DNA from: Phycisphaerales bacterium
GTDB lineage: Bacteria > Planctomycetota > Phycisphaerae > UBA1845 > G020352895
Direction: 5' to 3'
DNA length: 37,509 bases
Assembly: GCA_020352895.1 (NCBI GenBank)
Contig: CP070685.1
Span: 2,387,975 to 2,425,483 of the forward strand
Below the pieces are notes generated by a model that worked only from the letters and a program-made list of their open reading frames with translations, ran no database searches and had not been told where the DNA came from. This document shows positions 8,022-15,701 of this stretch, piece after piece. A program made the position numbers and the translations under genes. Every line of letters starts with the position of its first letter. Positions within the stretch are counted from its first letter, which is position 1.

Positions 8022-8603
8022 TTGGCGAAGCGACGTGCGATGGTCATCCTGATAGGCCTGCCGGGGACGCTTGCCCTGCTGCCGGCCTGCTCGGAACCTA
8101 CGAGGTATCGGGTGTTGAGTTTCTTCTTCGACGGCGTGCCTGAGCCGGGTCAGGTCCAGGATGCCGGCGATGAAGTCGATCCGCAGGCTGCCCCGGAACC
8201 GGCCGGACCGTCGGATGCCTTGGCCAGGCGGAGGCCCGTTTTCGCCCACCCGCCCTATCGCGAGAACAGTTGCGGCACCTGTCACACGCGCTTCGGCGGC
8301 GGGCTCCGGCAGACGCCTGAAGACGGACTCTGCCAGACCTGTCACCCCGACATCCCCGGTGACCTGGAGTTTGTACACGGCCCGTTGGCCGTGAATAGCT
8401 GCCTGTCTTGTCACGATCCCCATGCGTCTTCTCACCCGGCCATACTTCTGGGCGAGGTCAACGACGTTTGCTTCAGTTGCCACAGGCGTAACGACCTGAC
8501 CAAGCGGCCCGAGCACGAGCCGGAGCAGGAGCTGTCCTGCACGGATTGTCACGGTGCCCACGGTGGGAGCGACAGGTACTTCTTGAGACGTGGTGGGCGT
8601 TGA
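8022..8603 (+). CDS. pentahaem cytochrome c lipoprotein (193 aa)
   Basis: The TTG at 8022, preceded by AAGGCGG, gives a basic n-region and a hydrophobic core ending in a likely lipobox LLPAC (Cys23); the alternative ATG at 8040 lacks the basic residues. An unusual segment RVLSFFFDGVPEP follows the lipid anchor. After a Pro/Ala linker come five haem motifs, CGTCH (first Cys84), CQTCH, CLSCH, CFSCH and CTDCH, in the CLSCHDPHAS / CTDCHGAHGG contexts of the doubled-CXXCH family. It sits directly before, and just overlaps, the beta-barrel gene. By analogy with porin-cytochrome complexes, this is the best candidate for the cytochrome inserted in or docked to the barrel. Confidence 0.85.
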   Translation: MAKRRAMVILIGLPGTLALLPACSEPTRYRVLSFFFDGVPEPGQVQDAGDEVDPQAAPEPAGPSDALARRRPVFAHPPYRENSCGTCHTRFGGGLRQTPEDGLCQTCHPDIPGDLEFVHGPLAVNSCLSCHDPHASSHPAILLGEVNDVCFSCHRRNDLTKRPEHEPEQELSCTDCHGAHGGSDRYFLRRGGR

Positions 8604-10675
8604 GTGGGACAGACGAACATGCGCGTTGGCCGAGAGGCCGGTCGGGGCGGTGTGTTCGGCCGGTTCCGCGAGGGCGAGGCTCTGCAATTGCCTCGCTTCT
8701 GGCGGCGGCTGCGGCGACGATTCTGACGGGCTGTGAGACTCCGGAGTCCAGGGAACTCGGTGTGCGCAATCTCAAGGTCACCGATTTTGGCGGGTACGTC
8801 GAAGCCGTGGCCCGACGGAGGGAGTTTGAACAGGAATCCAAGGTGATTAACCGTGACAGGAAGTCCAAGGAGACGATTTTCGAGGAGAACCTTCAGTTGG
8901 AGGTTGAGGGCTACACCTACCATCCCAACCTGATGGAGTTCTCTGCCGCGGGGTTGTTCGGGTTGCTCCAGCACGATTTCAAGGAGGACGTGACCGGCAC
9001 CGAAGGCGTGTCCGGCAGCGAAAGCGGAACCGTTGTGGAATTCGATCTTACTGGGTACTTCCTCAAGGAAAAGCCCTATCCGGGAATGGCCTACGCGCGA
9101 CGCGAACAGGCTCTGGAGCCGCGGACATTTCGGCCCAGCGTGGAGGTGACCAACGAAAGTTACGGACTACAGTGGGAGTATCTAAGTGAGAAGGTCCCCA
9201 CGCGAGTGCTGCTCAGCCACGTCGATGTCCATTTAGACCCGCTGGAGACCCAGGAGGAAGAAGGACGACAGAAGAACACGCTCTTCCGGCTGGAGACGGG
9301 CTATAACTTCAATGATTACAACGCCCTTTCATTCATTTACTCTCACGAGGACGTCAGTGAAGAGCCGGATGATCTGGATTACGACACCGATGAAGTGACC
9401 CTGGCCCATCGGTGGGAATTCGGAGAGGACCGCCTGCACCGGCTGGACTCCGAGCTGAACTTCCAGAATACGGACGGGTCTTTCGATTCCGAGCGGCTTC
9501 GCTGGAGGGAGCGCCTGAGGTTGCAGCACACCGACAATCTGCGCTCCTCTTACTTCTTTGAGGCTCTTGACCGGACGCGAGGCAGCCTAAGCGGCGGCGC
9601 TCGGCTTGAAGAGCGGTCCTACTTCTTCACTGCAAGCGTGGAACACAGGCTCTATGACAGCCTAGTCTCTCAGCTCGGGGGCCACTTTCAGACCCAGGAC
9701 TTCAAGCCCGGGACCCAGGTGGACCGGGTCGGAGTCAACGCCAGCCTTGACTATCGCAAGAGGAATCCCTGGGGTGTGCTCAAGGCGAACTACAGCATTG
9801 ATTTTGAAATGGAAGAGCGATCGGGAGGCCCCACGGAGGCCGAGGTCCGGGACGAGAGCCACACATTCATCGATCCGGACCCTATCACGCTGAGCAACCC
9901 GGATGTGGTGGTCGGTTCGATCATAATCACTGCCCTGGACCGGTTCACCGTGTACCGCCTCGGCCGTGATTACAGACTGCGTACCATCGGTGATCGGGTG
10001 GAGATCGAGCGCGTGCCCACCGGATTCATTGCCGATGGCGAGACCGTGCTGGTCGATTACATATTCAGGATAGGAGGTGACCTTACCCGCGACACCTTCC
10101 GGCAGGAATTCTCCCTGCGCCAGGACTTTGACTTCGGGCTGTCCCCCTACTACCGACTGCGCTGGCAGGATCAGGAGATCACCCAGGAACTGGACGATGG
10201 GGTGACTCCCGAGGACATCACCGCTCACATCGTGGGGGCTGACTTCCGTTGGCGTTCGTTCTTCATCGGCGCCGAGTACGAGGATCACGATTCGACGCTC
10301 AATCCGTATGAGGCCTTTCGCCTGAATGCGTCGTACACCCACCGCTTCGAGACCGGAGCCAGCGGGAGCCTGCGGGCCCTGTGGACCGATTACACATATC
10401 GACTTCCCCAAACGCGCGAGGCCAGATTCCTCACCCTGGAGGGCCGCTATCGCCACCCCATCACTGAGAATCTGCTCGTGGAAGGCGCCGTGCTATATCG
10501 CAACGGGGAGGACACGCTCAGCGGAGACGAGGAGGGCGTCGACGTGGACTTGTCCCTTGAGTGGTTCATCCGTCAGACGGAGTTTCGGATCACGTATGAA
10601 TACGGGCGGTTCGACGACGACTTCGCCCGGAATGACTCGTCGGCGCTATATGTCCAACTGAGGCGGAGATTCTGA
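8600..10675 (+). CDS. outer-membrane beta-barrel protein, putative porin of a porin-cytochrome conduit (691 aa)
   Basis: After an export signal the protein is a long series of amphipathic, aromatic-rich strands separated by acidic turns (for example FRLETGYNFNDYNALSFIYSHED), and it ends in LRRRF; a terminal Phe is the usual assembly signal of outer-membrane barrels. I saw no haem motif. The start is uncertain: TTG at 8600 overlaps the stop of the pentahaem gene and gives an n-region with many Arg before SLLAAAAATILTGC, itself a possible lipobox (Cys45). An upstream in-frame start at 8546 would lie inside the previous gene. The neighbours, cytochromes and NHL lipoproteins, suggest an MtrB/OmbB-like role of holding cytochromes across the outer membrane, but I see no specific MtrB signature. 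The number of strands cannot be settled by eye. Confidence 0.8.
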   Translation: MSGTDEHARWPRGRSGRCVRPVPRGRGSAIASLLAAAAATILTGCETPESRELGVRNLKVTDFGGYVEAVARRREFEQESKVINRDRKSKETIFEENLQLEVEGYTYHPNLMEFSAAGLFGLLQHDFKEDVTGTEGVSGSESGTVVEFDLTGYFLKEKPYPGMAYARREQALEPRTFRPSVEVTNESYGLQWEYLSEKVPTRVLLSHVDVHLDPLETQEEEGRQKNTLFRLETGYNFNDYNALSFIYSHEDVSEEPDDLDYDTDEVTLAHRWEFGEDRLHRLDSELNFQNTDGSFDSERLRWRERLRLQHTDNLRSSYFFEALDRTRGSLSGGARLEERSYFFTASVEHRLYDSLVSQLGGHFQTQDFKPGTQVDRVGVNASLDYRKRNPWGVLKANYSIDFEMEERSGGPTEAEVRDESHTFIDPDPITLSNPDVVVGSIIITALDRFTVYRLGRDYRLRTIGDRVEIERVPTGFIADGETVLVDYIFRIGGDLTRDTFRQEFSLRQDFDFGLSPYYRLRWQDQEITQELDDGVTPEDITAHIVGADFRWRSFFIGAEYEDHDSTLNPYEAFRLNASYTHRFETGASGSLRALWTDYTYRLPQTREARFLTLEGRYRHPITENLLVEGAVLYRNGEDTLSGDEEGVDVDLSLEWFIRQTEFRITYEYGRFDDDFARNDSSALYVQLRRRF

Positions 10676-10676
10676 C

Positions 10677-11828
10677 ATGGTCCCCAACGGGCCAACCCGA
10701 TTCTGGCAAGGATACGCGGTCTTGCTCTTCCTGCCTCTGGCGGTAAGCGGTTGCGCCCGGCCGCTCAGGCCGATCTTTGAGGAGCAGCGTCCTGCGATGA
10801 TCTGGCCGGCACCGCCAACCGAAGCCCCGGCCAGAATCCGGTATGTGGGCCAGCTCGCGTCCTCGGCCGACCTCAAGCCGCCCCAGAAGCCATTTCAGGC
10901 TCTGGGGGACCTGTTTGTCGGAGCCAAGGCGCCCGAACGGTTATACGGCCCACGAGCAATCGTCTGTACGGAGGGCGGCCAGCGTGTATGGGTGGCCGAC
11001 CCGGGCGGGCGCTGTGTGCATGTCTTCGACCTGGATCGGAGAGAATACACCAAGATCGAGCGCGCCGGAAACGAGCACCTGCTCACTCCCGTGGGTCTAT
11101 GCCTCGGCCCAGATCATTCGATCTTCGTATGTGACTCTGAAGCGATTGCCGTGCATCGTTTCAACGCGGATACCAACTCGTTCTCCGAGTCGCTTCGTCT
11201 GCCGGAGGATGTGATCCGCCCGGCAGCCATCAGCTACAGCGCGGCCGACGGGAAGCTCTACGTTGTGGACGTCAGCGCCCACGACATCAAGGTGCTCGAA
11301 CTCGACGGCAGCCTGCGCCGACTCTTGGGCAGCCGAGGCCGCGAGGCGGGCGAGTTCAACTTCCCTTGTGACATTGTCCATGACGGAGACTTGATCTGGG
11401 TCGTGGACGCCGGGAACCATCGGGTGCAAGGGCTCACAAGGACGGGGGAGCCTGTGCTTACGCTAGGGCAGGCCGGTGACGCCATGGGCGATCTGGCTTT
11501 GCCCAAAGGAGTGGCTCTGGATTCTGATGGTCATATCTATGTCGTCGATGCCCGCTTTGAGAACGTTCAGGTGTTTGACGGGGATGGAACGTTGCTGCTG
11601 GTTTTCGGGCAGGAGGGCATCGGGCCGGGCGAGTTCTGGTTGCCGGCCGGGATATACATCGACGCCAACGACCGGATCTGGATCTGCGACTCCTATAATG
11701 GGCGGGTGCAGGTGTTCGACTATCTGAAGCCTCCCGGTCAACCGGAGTCTGATCTGGGCGAGCGTATCCCCGCCCTCGCATCCCCAGGCAAGCCGGCTCC
11801 CGCGCCGCCCATGGAGATAGGACCATGA
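10677..11828 (+). CDS. second NHL-repeat beta-propeller lipoprotein (383 aa)
   Basis: The ATG at 10677 lies one base after the barrel stop, with GGAG a few bases upstream. The signal peptide ends in the lipobox AVSGC (Cys26). The mature part is a beta-propeller of NHL blades such as DIVHDGDLIWVVDAGNHRVQ, GVALDSDGHIYVVDARFENV and GIYIDANDRIWICDSYNGR. The C-terminal 40 residues are Pro-rich and probably flexible. It is a paralogue of the NHL lipoprotein at 6775, so the barrel gene is bracketed by two related propellers. Its stop overlaps the start of the 12-haem cytochrome (ATGA), which indicates translational coupling and perhaps a fixed ratio. A scaffold or docking role is inferred from context. 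Confidence 0.87.
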   Translation: MVPNGPTRFWQGYAVLLFLPLAVSGCARPLRPIFEEQRPAMIWPAPPTEAPARIRYVGQLASSADLKPPQKPFQALGDLFVGAKAPERLYGPRAIVCTEGGQRVWVADPGGRCVHVFDLDRREYTKIERAGNEHLLTPVGLCLGPDHSIFVCDSEAIAVHRFNADTNSFSESLRLPEDVIRPAAISYSAADGKLYVVDVSAHDIKVLELDGSLRRLLGSRGREAGEFNFPCDIVHDGDLIWVVDAGNHRVQGLTRTGEPVLTLGQAGDAMGDLALPKGVALDSDGHIYVVDARFENVQVFDGDGTLLLVFGQEGIGPGEFWLPAGIYIDANDRIWICDSYNGRVQVFDYLKPPGQPESDLGERIPALASPGKPAPAPPMEIGP

Positions 11829-13543
11829 CCCATACACCCAGACGCTGGTGTGAGCCCCTGGCCGCGGCTGTGGTGCTGCTCGCCGCCGCGCAAGGGCAGG
11901 CCCAGGATCGCGTCTCCGAGACAGTGCACAACCTGTCTGTGGGCGGGCCCGGAGCGGTGCGAGCGGTGGGCGAGGGTCAGGTGTGCATATTCTGTCACGC
12001 GCCCCACAACACGGGCGGAGTGCGTCCGCTCTGGAACAGGGAGCTCCCGTTGGTCAGCTATGAGATCTACCGCTCTTCGACGCTGGACGCAAAGCCGGGG
12101 CAGCCCACCGGAGCAAGCAAGCTCTGTTTAAGCTGTCACGATGGCACGATTGCCCTGGGCAGTGTACTCAGCCGGACCGACCGGATTCGTATGGTTGGCG
12201 GAGAATACATGCCCTCAGGACTGACCAACCTTGGTACCGACTTGTCCGACGACCATCCCGTGAGTTTCCATTTCACGTCCGGACTGGCCGCCTCCGATCG
12301 GCAACTGGTCAGCCCACGCGGACTGCAGAGCGAAATCAGGCTGGACGACGCGGGCCAGCTCCAATGCACCTCATGCCACGATCCGCACCGAAACTTGTAT
12401 GGTCAGTTTCTGGTGATGCCCAACGAATTCGGTCTTCTGTGCACGGCCTGTCATGCCATGTGGGGCTGGGCTTCAAGCTCGCACCGGACCTCAGGTGCGA
12501 CGGTCATGACCGCACGGACCGGAGACTGGCCCTACGGGACCGTCGCGGGGAACGCCTGCAGAAGTTGTCATCGGCCGCACGCCGCCGGCGGACGTGAACG
12601 TCTGCTCATCCATGAGGCCGAGGAGGAGAACTGCCTCAGTTGCCACGACGGACAAGTGGCCAGGACCGACATCCGGGCGGAAATAGACAAACTCAGCGCC
12701 CACGATCCACGGCGCTATCAGGGGATCCACGATCCGGTGGAGACGCTCTCCGGGGCTCGCAGGCACGTGGAGTGCGCCGACTGCCACAACCCGCACGCCG
12801 GACAACCCCCGCTGCGAACGAGGGCGTATGTGTCCATCGGTCCGACCATGGACAAAGTGCCCGGAGTGACTTCGGGTGGAGGCCAGATTGACGAGGCGCG
12901 TCACGAGTATGAGGTTTGTTTCCGGTGTCACGGAGACTCGGCAGCGCCCACATCGCGCCGGATCATTCGCCAGGTTCAACAGGCTAACCTGCGCCTGCGC
13001 TTCAGCCCCCTGAATCCCAGCTACCATCCGGTGGTCGAGGCCGTGCGGGAGCGTGAAACCGTTAGCCTCATGCCCGGCATGGCAGAAGGCTCACTGATCC
13101 GTTGCACGGACTGCCACAACAACGACACGGGCCCGCGAGCGGAAGGCGGTGGGCCGGATGGGCCTCACGGTTCAAGGTACGATTATCTGCTGGAGCGCAA
13201 CTACACGGTTCTTGACGATACCGTGGAATCGACGCAGGCTTATGCCTTATGCTACAAGTGTCATCAGCGCACCAGCATTCTGTCGGACCGCAGTTTTTCG
13301 TTACATCGCCTCCACGTGGTAGACGAACGGACGCCGTGCTCGGCATGCCACGATCCGCACGGAATCAGCGGGACCCGGAGCTTTGATTCCGATCACACTC
13401 ACCTGATCAACTTTGACACGATCATCGTGCAGCCTGAGCCGGGGTCGAGGCGGATGGAATTCAGGGATCTCGGATCGCGGTCGGGCAGTTGTACGCTGCT
13501 TTGCCATGGAGTGACCCACAATGAGCTGGCCTACGCACCCTAG
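11825..13543 (+). CDS. dodecahaem c-type cytochrome (572 aa)
   Basis: A signal peptide (cleavage likely after GQAQ) precedes eleven CXXCH motifs, CIFCH, CLSCH, CTSCH, CTACH, CRSCH, CLSCH, CADCH, CFRCH, CTDCH, CYKCH and CSACH, and a terminal CTLLCH, a CX3CH variant that also binds haem in some cytochromes. That makes up to 12 haems. The first four motifs and their surroundings match the tetrahaem protein at 5941, so the N-terminus is a duplicated tetrahaem module fused to a longer C-terminal part. No CXXCK motif of the NrfA type is present, so it is probably a carrier or terminal extracellular reductase rather than a nitrite reductase. It has no lipobox. It closes the conduit operon and is the best candidate for the most external cytochrome. 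Confidence 0.9.
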   Translation: MTHTPRRWCEPLAAAVVLLAAAQGQAQDRVSETVHNLSVGGPGAVRAVGEGQVCIFCHAPHNTGGVRPLWNRELPLVSYEIYRSSTLDAKPGQPTGASKLCLSCHDGTIALGSVLSRTDRIRMVGGEYMPSGLTNLGTDLSDDHPVSFHFTSGLAASDRQLVSPRGLQSEIRLDDAGQLQCTSCHDPHRNLYGQFLVMPNEFGLLCTACHAMWGWASSSHRTSGATVMTARTGDWPYGTVAGNACRSCHRPHAAGGRERLLIHEAEEENCLSCHDGQVARTDIRAEIDKLSAHDPRRYQGIHDPVETLSGARRHVECADCHNPHAGQPPLRTRAYVSIGPTMDKVPGVTSGGGQIDEARHEYEVCFRCHGDSAAPTSRRIIRQVQQANLRLRFSPLNPSYHPVVEAVRERETVSLMPGMAEGSLIRCTDCHNNDTGPRAEGGGPDGPHGSRYDYLLERNYTVLDDTVESTQAYALCYKCHQRTSILSDRSFSLHRLHVVDERTPCSACHDPHGISGTRSFDSDHTHLINFDTIIVQPEPGSRRMEFRDLGSRSGSCTLLCHGVTHNELAYAP

Positions 13544-13710
13544 AATTCCCGCCGGGAGGGAGCCCCGAGGGGCCCAGGCCGCGAAGAGTGCTGGGACGTA
13601 GCCCCCGGAAATGTACGTGGCTTGCCCCACTCCAGGTGCACTCCGAGGCCTCCGGCGGCATGGTCGGGCAGTGTTCGGCCCCCGGGTCTGTCCGGGATTG
13701 GGGAACCACG

Positions 13711-13728
13711 ATTCTCAGAATCGAGAAT
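13711..13728. promoter_or_regulatory. inverted repeat, candidate operator shared with 22767-22784
   Basis: ATTCTCAGAATCGAGAAT is a 6-6-6 inverted repeat (ATTCTC/GAGAAT). Its minus-strand reading shares TTCTCGAT-N2-TGAGAAT with the repeat at 22767-22784 near the divergent operons, including most of the spacer, as expected for a protein-binding site. It lies about 180 bases before resB. The bound protein is unknown; the locally encoded Fis-type activator is one candidate. Confidence 0.45.
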
Positions 13729-13809
13729 GCGGGACGAACTGCCGACACGCGTGGCACGTACGCACGAGTCTAGGCCCACGCCCGGCACGCCTCAGAGTTA
13801 CTAAGATTC

Positions 13810-13832
13810 TGGTACGGTGCCTGTACAGTACC
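13810..13832 (+). promoter_or_regulatory. stem-loop with weak -24/-12 resemblance upstream of resB
   Basis: GGTACGGT (13811-13818) can pair with ACAGTACC (13825-13832), with one internal mismatch and a 6-base loop. The same bases, read from 13810 as TGGTACGGTGCCTGTA, resemble a sigma-54 promoter but carry GT instead of GC at -12. It may be a terminator for the conduit operon, an operator, or a weak promoter for resB-ccsA; I cannot tell which. Confidence 0.3.
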
Positions 13833-13906
13833 GGCTGGCGACGTCAAACTGGGCACGGAGGCTTCGCCCGAAGGCAATCCTCCTCTTCTCCTATGTGGCA
13901 GATTGA

Positions 13907-15694
13907 ATGAGCCGCACGCACACGGTATTACGCGCTGTTGGGTCTCTATGGTTTGCAGGAGTTCTGCTGGCACTGCTGCTGGTGGCCATGGCCTGCGCCA
14001 CCGTCTTTGAATCGCTGAAAGGCACCGAGCCCGCCTTAGGCGAATTCTACCACTCCTGGTGGTTCAGGCTTCTACTGGTGGGGATCGGCATCAACGTCTT
14101 GGCTGCGGTCCTGGTGCGCCTACCCTTGACCGCCCGGCAAGCGGGGTTCTTCATCACGCATCTGTCGATTCTGGTGACGTTAGGCGGTGCCCTGGTCACC
14201 GAATACCTCGGCAGCCGCGGGCAAGTGGGCCTTATCGAGGGGCAGACTGCCAGCCAGTTCAGTCTTGCCGGCCACGAAACGCTGTTGATAGACGACGGGA
14301 AAAAGCAAGACCCATATGCGATTGACCTGGGCGAGTTTCTGCCCACGCGCCTGAAGCAGGCCGAGATTCGCTGGGCCGGGCGGCAACTCAGCGGCAGCAC
14401 CCGAGTCGAGGTGCTCCGTTACGTGCCAGACAGCACCTGGGAACCGAAGACCACGAACGACAGCCCGGTTGTCCAGCGCGCCCTCGAGATCGCGTTTGGC
14501 CCGGCAGGCCAGCGGGAGCCGCACTGGGTGTTCGCCGGGCAGTCAGTCTCGATGGGCGGCGTGGAGGTCGCGTTTCGCCGCGTGGAGGATCGTGCTGAAC
14601 TGCATCGGCTTGTGAATCCGGCCTCGGCCCCTTCCAGCCAGTTGTCGTCCAAGGGATTCATCACGGTCGAGTATCAGGGGCAGACGTTCGGGTTCCCACT
14701 GGAGCAGGGATTGGGGAAGCCCGTGCCCCTGGGCGAGACCGGGTTTACGGCCCGGGTGTTGCGCTACCTGCCCCACGCGACGGTGGGCACGGACAATCAG
14801 GTGGTCAATGCCTCGGACCGGCCGGTCAACCCCTATGTAGAGGTGGAGTTCGCAGGCCCGGAGAGCAAAGAAACTCAGCGGGCTTTCGCCCGCTTTCCCG
14901 AGTTCAGCACGATGCACGGCTCGGCGAAGGCGCAATCGTTCAAGCTGACGTTCAAGTCCTCCGCCGAGGAGACCCCTTCCACTCCGGTGGAGGTACTCGA
15001 GGGTACCGACGGAGAGATGTACGTTCGATTCAGCCCGAGGGGCGCGGAGCACTCAGCTCAACCTCTGGAGGTGGGCGAGCCCGTGGGATCCCCCTGGCCG
15101 GGGCGTCAGCTTACCGTCATTCGTCGATACGATCATGCCCGGGTGGACTGGACCCTACTGCCGGTCGAGCCGGTACGGGAGAGCCGGACACCGGCCGTCC
15201 TAGTTCGCCTGAGCGCGGCTGGCAGCACAAATGAAGCGTGGGTTCAGAAGTACCAGCGACGACCATTGATGGTTGGATCGAACCGCTACGAGGTTTCCTA
15301 CGTGGACGCGAGTCGCCCGCTGGGCTTCGAGCTGACTCTGGATCGCTTCCGGATCGGATACTACCCCGGGGGCATGCGGCCGCGCTCGTTCGAGAGCCAC
15401 GTCACCGTGGTTCACCCGGCGACGGGGCGGACCGAGAGCCGAGTGATAAGCATGAACCATCCGGCCAAGTTCGGCCGGTACACCCTGTACCAGTCCAGCT
15501 ACCGCCAGGAGAAAGCCAAGACGGTCAGCTTTCTCAGTGTGTCGAGTGACCCCGGTCAGCCCATCGTGTTTGTCGGCTATATCGCCATGATCGTGGGTAT
15601 GCTCGTGGTGCTCGGCACCCGGGTGGCAACCGGCCGGCGGAGGGCAGCGTGGGTGGCAGGCAGCGGGGCTGGTAATCGCAAGGCGGAGAAGTGA
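13907..15694 (+). CDS. resB: ResB/Ccs1 cytochrome c biogenesis protein (595 aa)
   Basis: ResB and CcsA form the System II haem export and ligation complex that attaches haem to CXXCH motifs outside the inner membrane. The N-terminus holds three hydrophobic helices (about residues 10-30, 50-70 and 82-105), the third containing the conserved His in FFITHLSILVTLGGAL. A large extracytoplasmic region of about 440 residues follows, then a final helix (IVFVGYIAMIVGMLVVLG) and a short basic tail, the usual ResB topology. ccsA follows after 7 bases. The extracytoplasmic region shares sequence with the soluble protein at 4308-5498. Placing this pair inside the cluster suggests dedicated maturation capacity for the roughly 100 haem sites encoded around it. 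The ATG at 13907 has only a weak ribosome binding site. Confidence 0.93.
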   Translation: MSRTHTVLRAVGSLWFAGVLLALLLVAMACATVFESLKGTEPALGEFYHSWWFRLLLVGIGINVLAAVLVRLPLTARQAGFFITHLSILVTLGGALVTEYLGSRGQVGLIEGQTASQFSLAGHETLLIDDGKKQDPYAIDLGEFLPTRLKQAEIRWAGRQLSGSTRVEVLRYVPDSTWEPKTTNDSPVVQRALEIAFGPAGQREPHWVFAGQSVSMGGVEVAFRRVEDRAELHRLVNPASAPSSQLSSKGFITVEYQGQTFGFPLEQGLGKPVPLGETGFTARVLRYLPHATVGTDNQVVNASDRPVNPYVEVEFAGPESKETQRAFARFPEFSTMHGSAKAQSFKLTFKSSAEETPSTPVEVLEGTDGEMYVRFSPRGAEHSAQPLEVGEPVGSPWPGRQLTVIRRYDHARVDWTLLPVEPVRESRTPAVLVRLSAAGSTNEAWVQKYQRRPLMVGSNRYEVSYVDASRPLGFELTLDRFRIGYYPGGMRPRSFESHVTVVHPATGRTESRVISMNHPAKFGRYTLYQSSYRQEKAKTVSFLSVSSDPGQPIVFVGYIAMIVGMLVVLGTRVATGRRRAAWVAGSGAGNRKAEK

Positions 15695-15701
15695 TCCCCC
15701 T

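Larger units (their letters stand above)
13544..13906. other. intergenic region before resB
   Basis: No gene is supported in these 363 bases; overlapping frames on both strands translate to Arg/Pro/Gly-rich noise. The region holds the inverted repeat at 13711-13728 and the hairpin or promoter-like element at 13810-13832, both listed separately. TGGCACG occurs at 13768-13774 but has no GC at the correct spacing. Confidence 0.45.

Noticed and set aside
12085-12096. GGACGCAAAGCC, a string found in c-di-GMP (GEMM) riboswitches, which often precede multihaem cytochrome genes
   Set aside because: It lies inside the coding sequence of the 12-haem cytochrome and lacks the remaining riboswitch elements.
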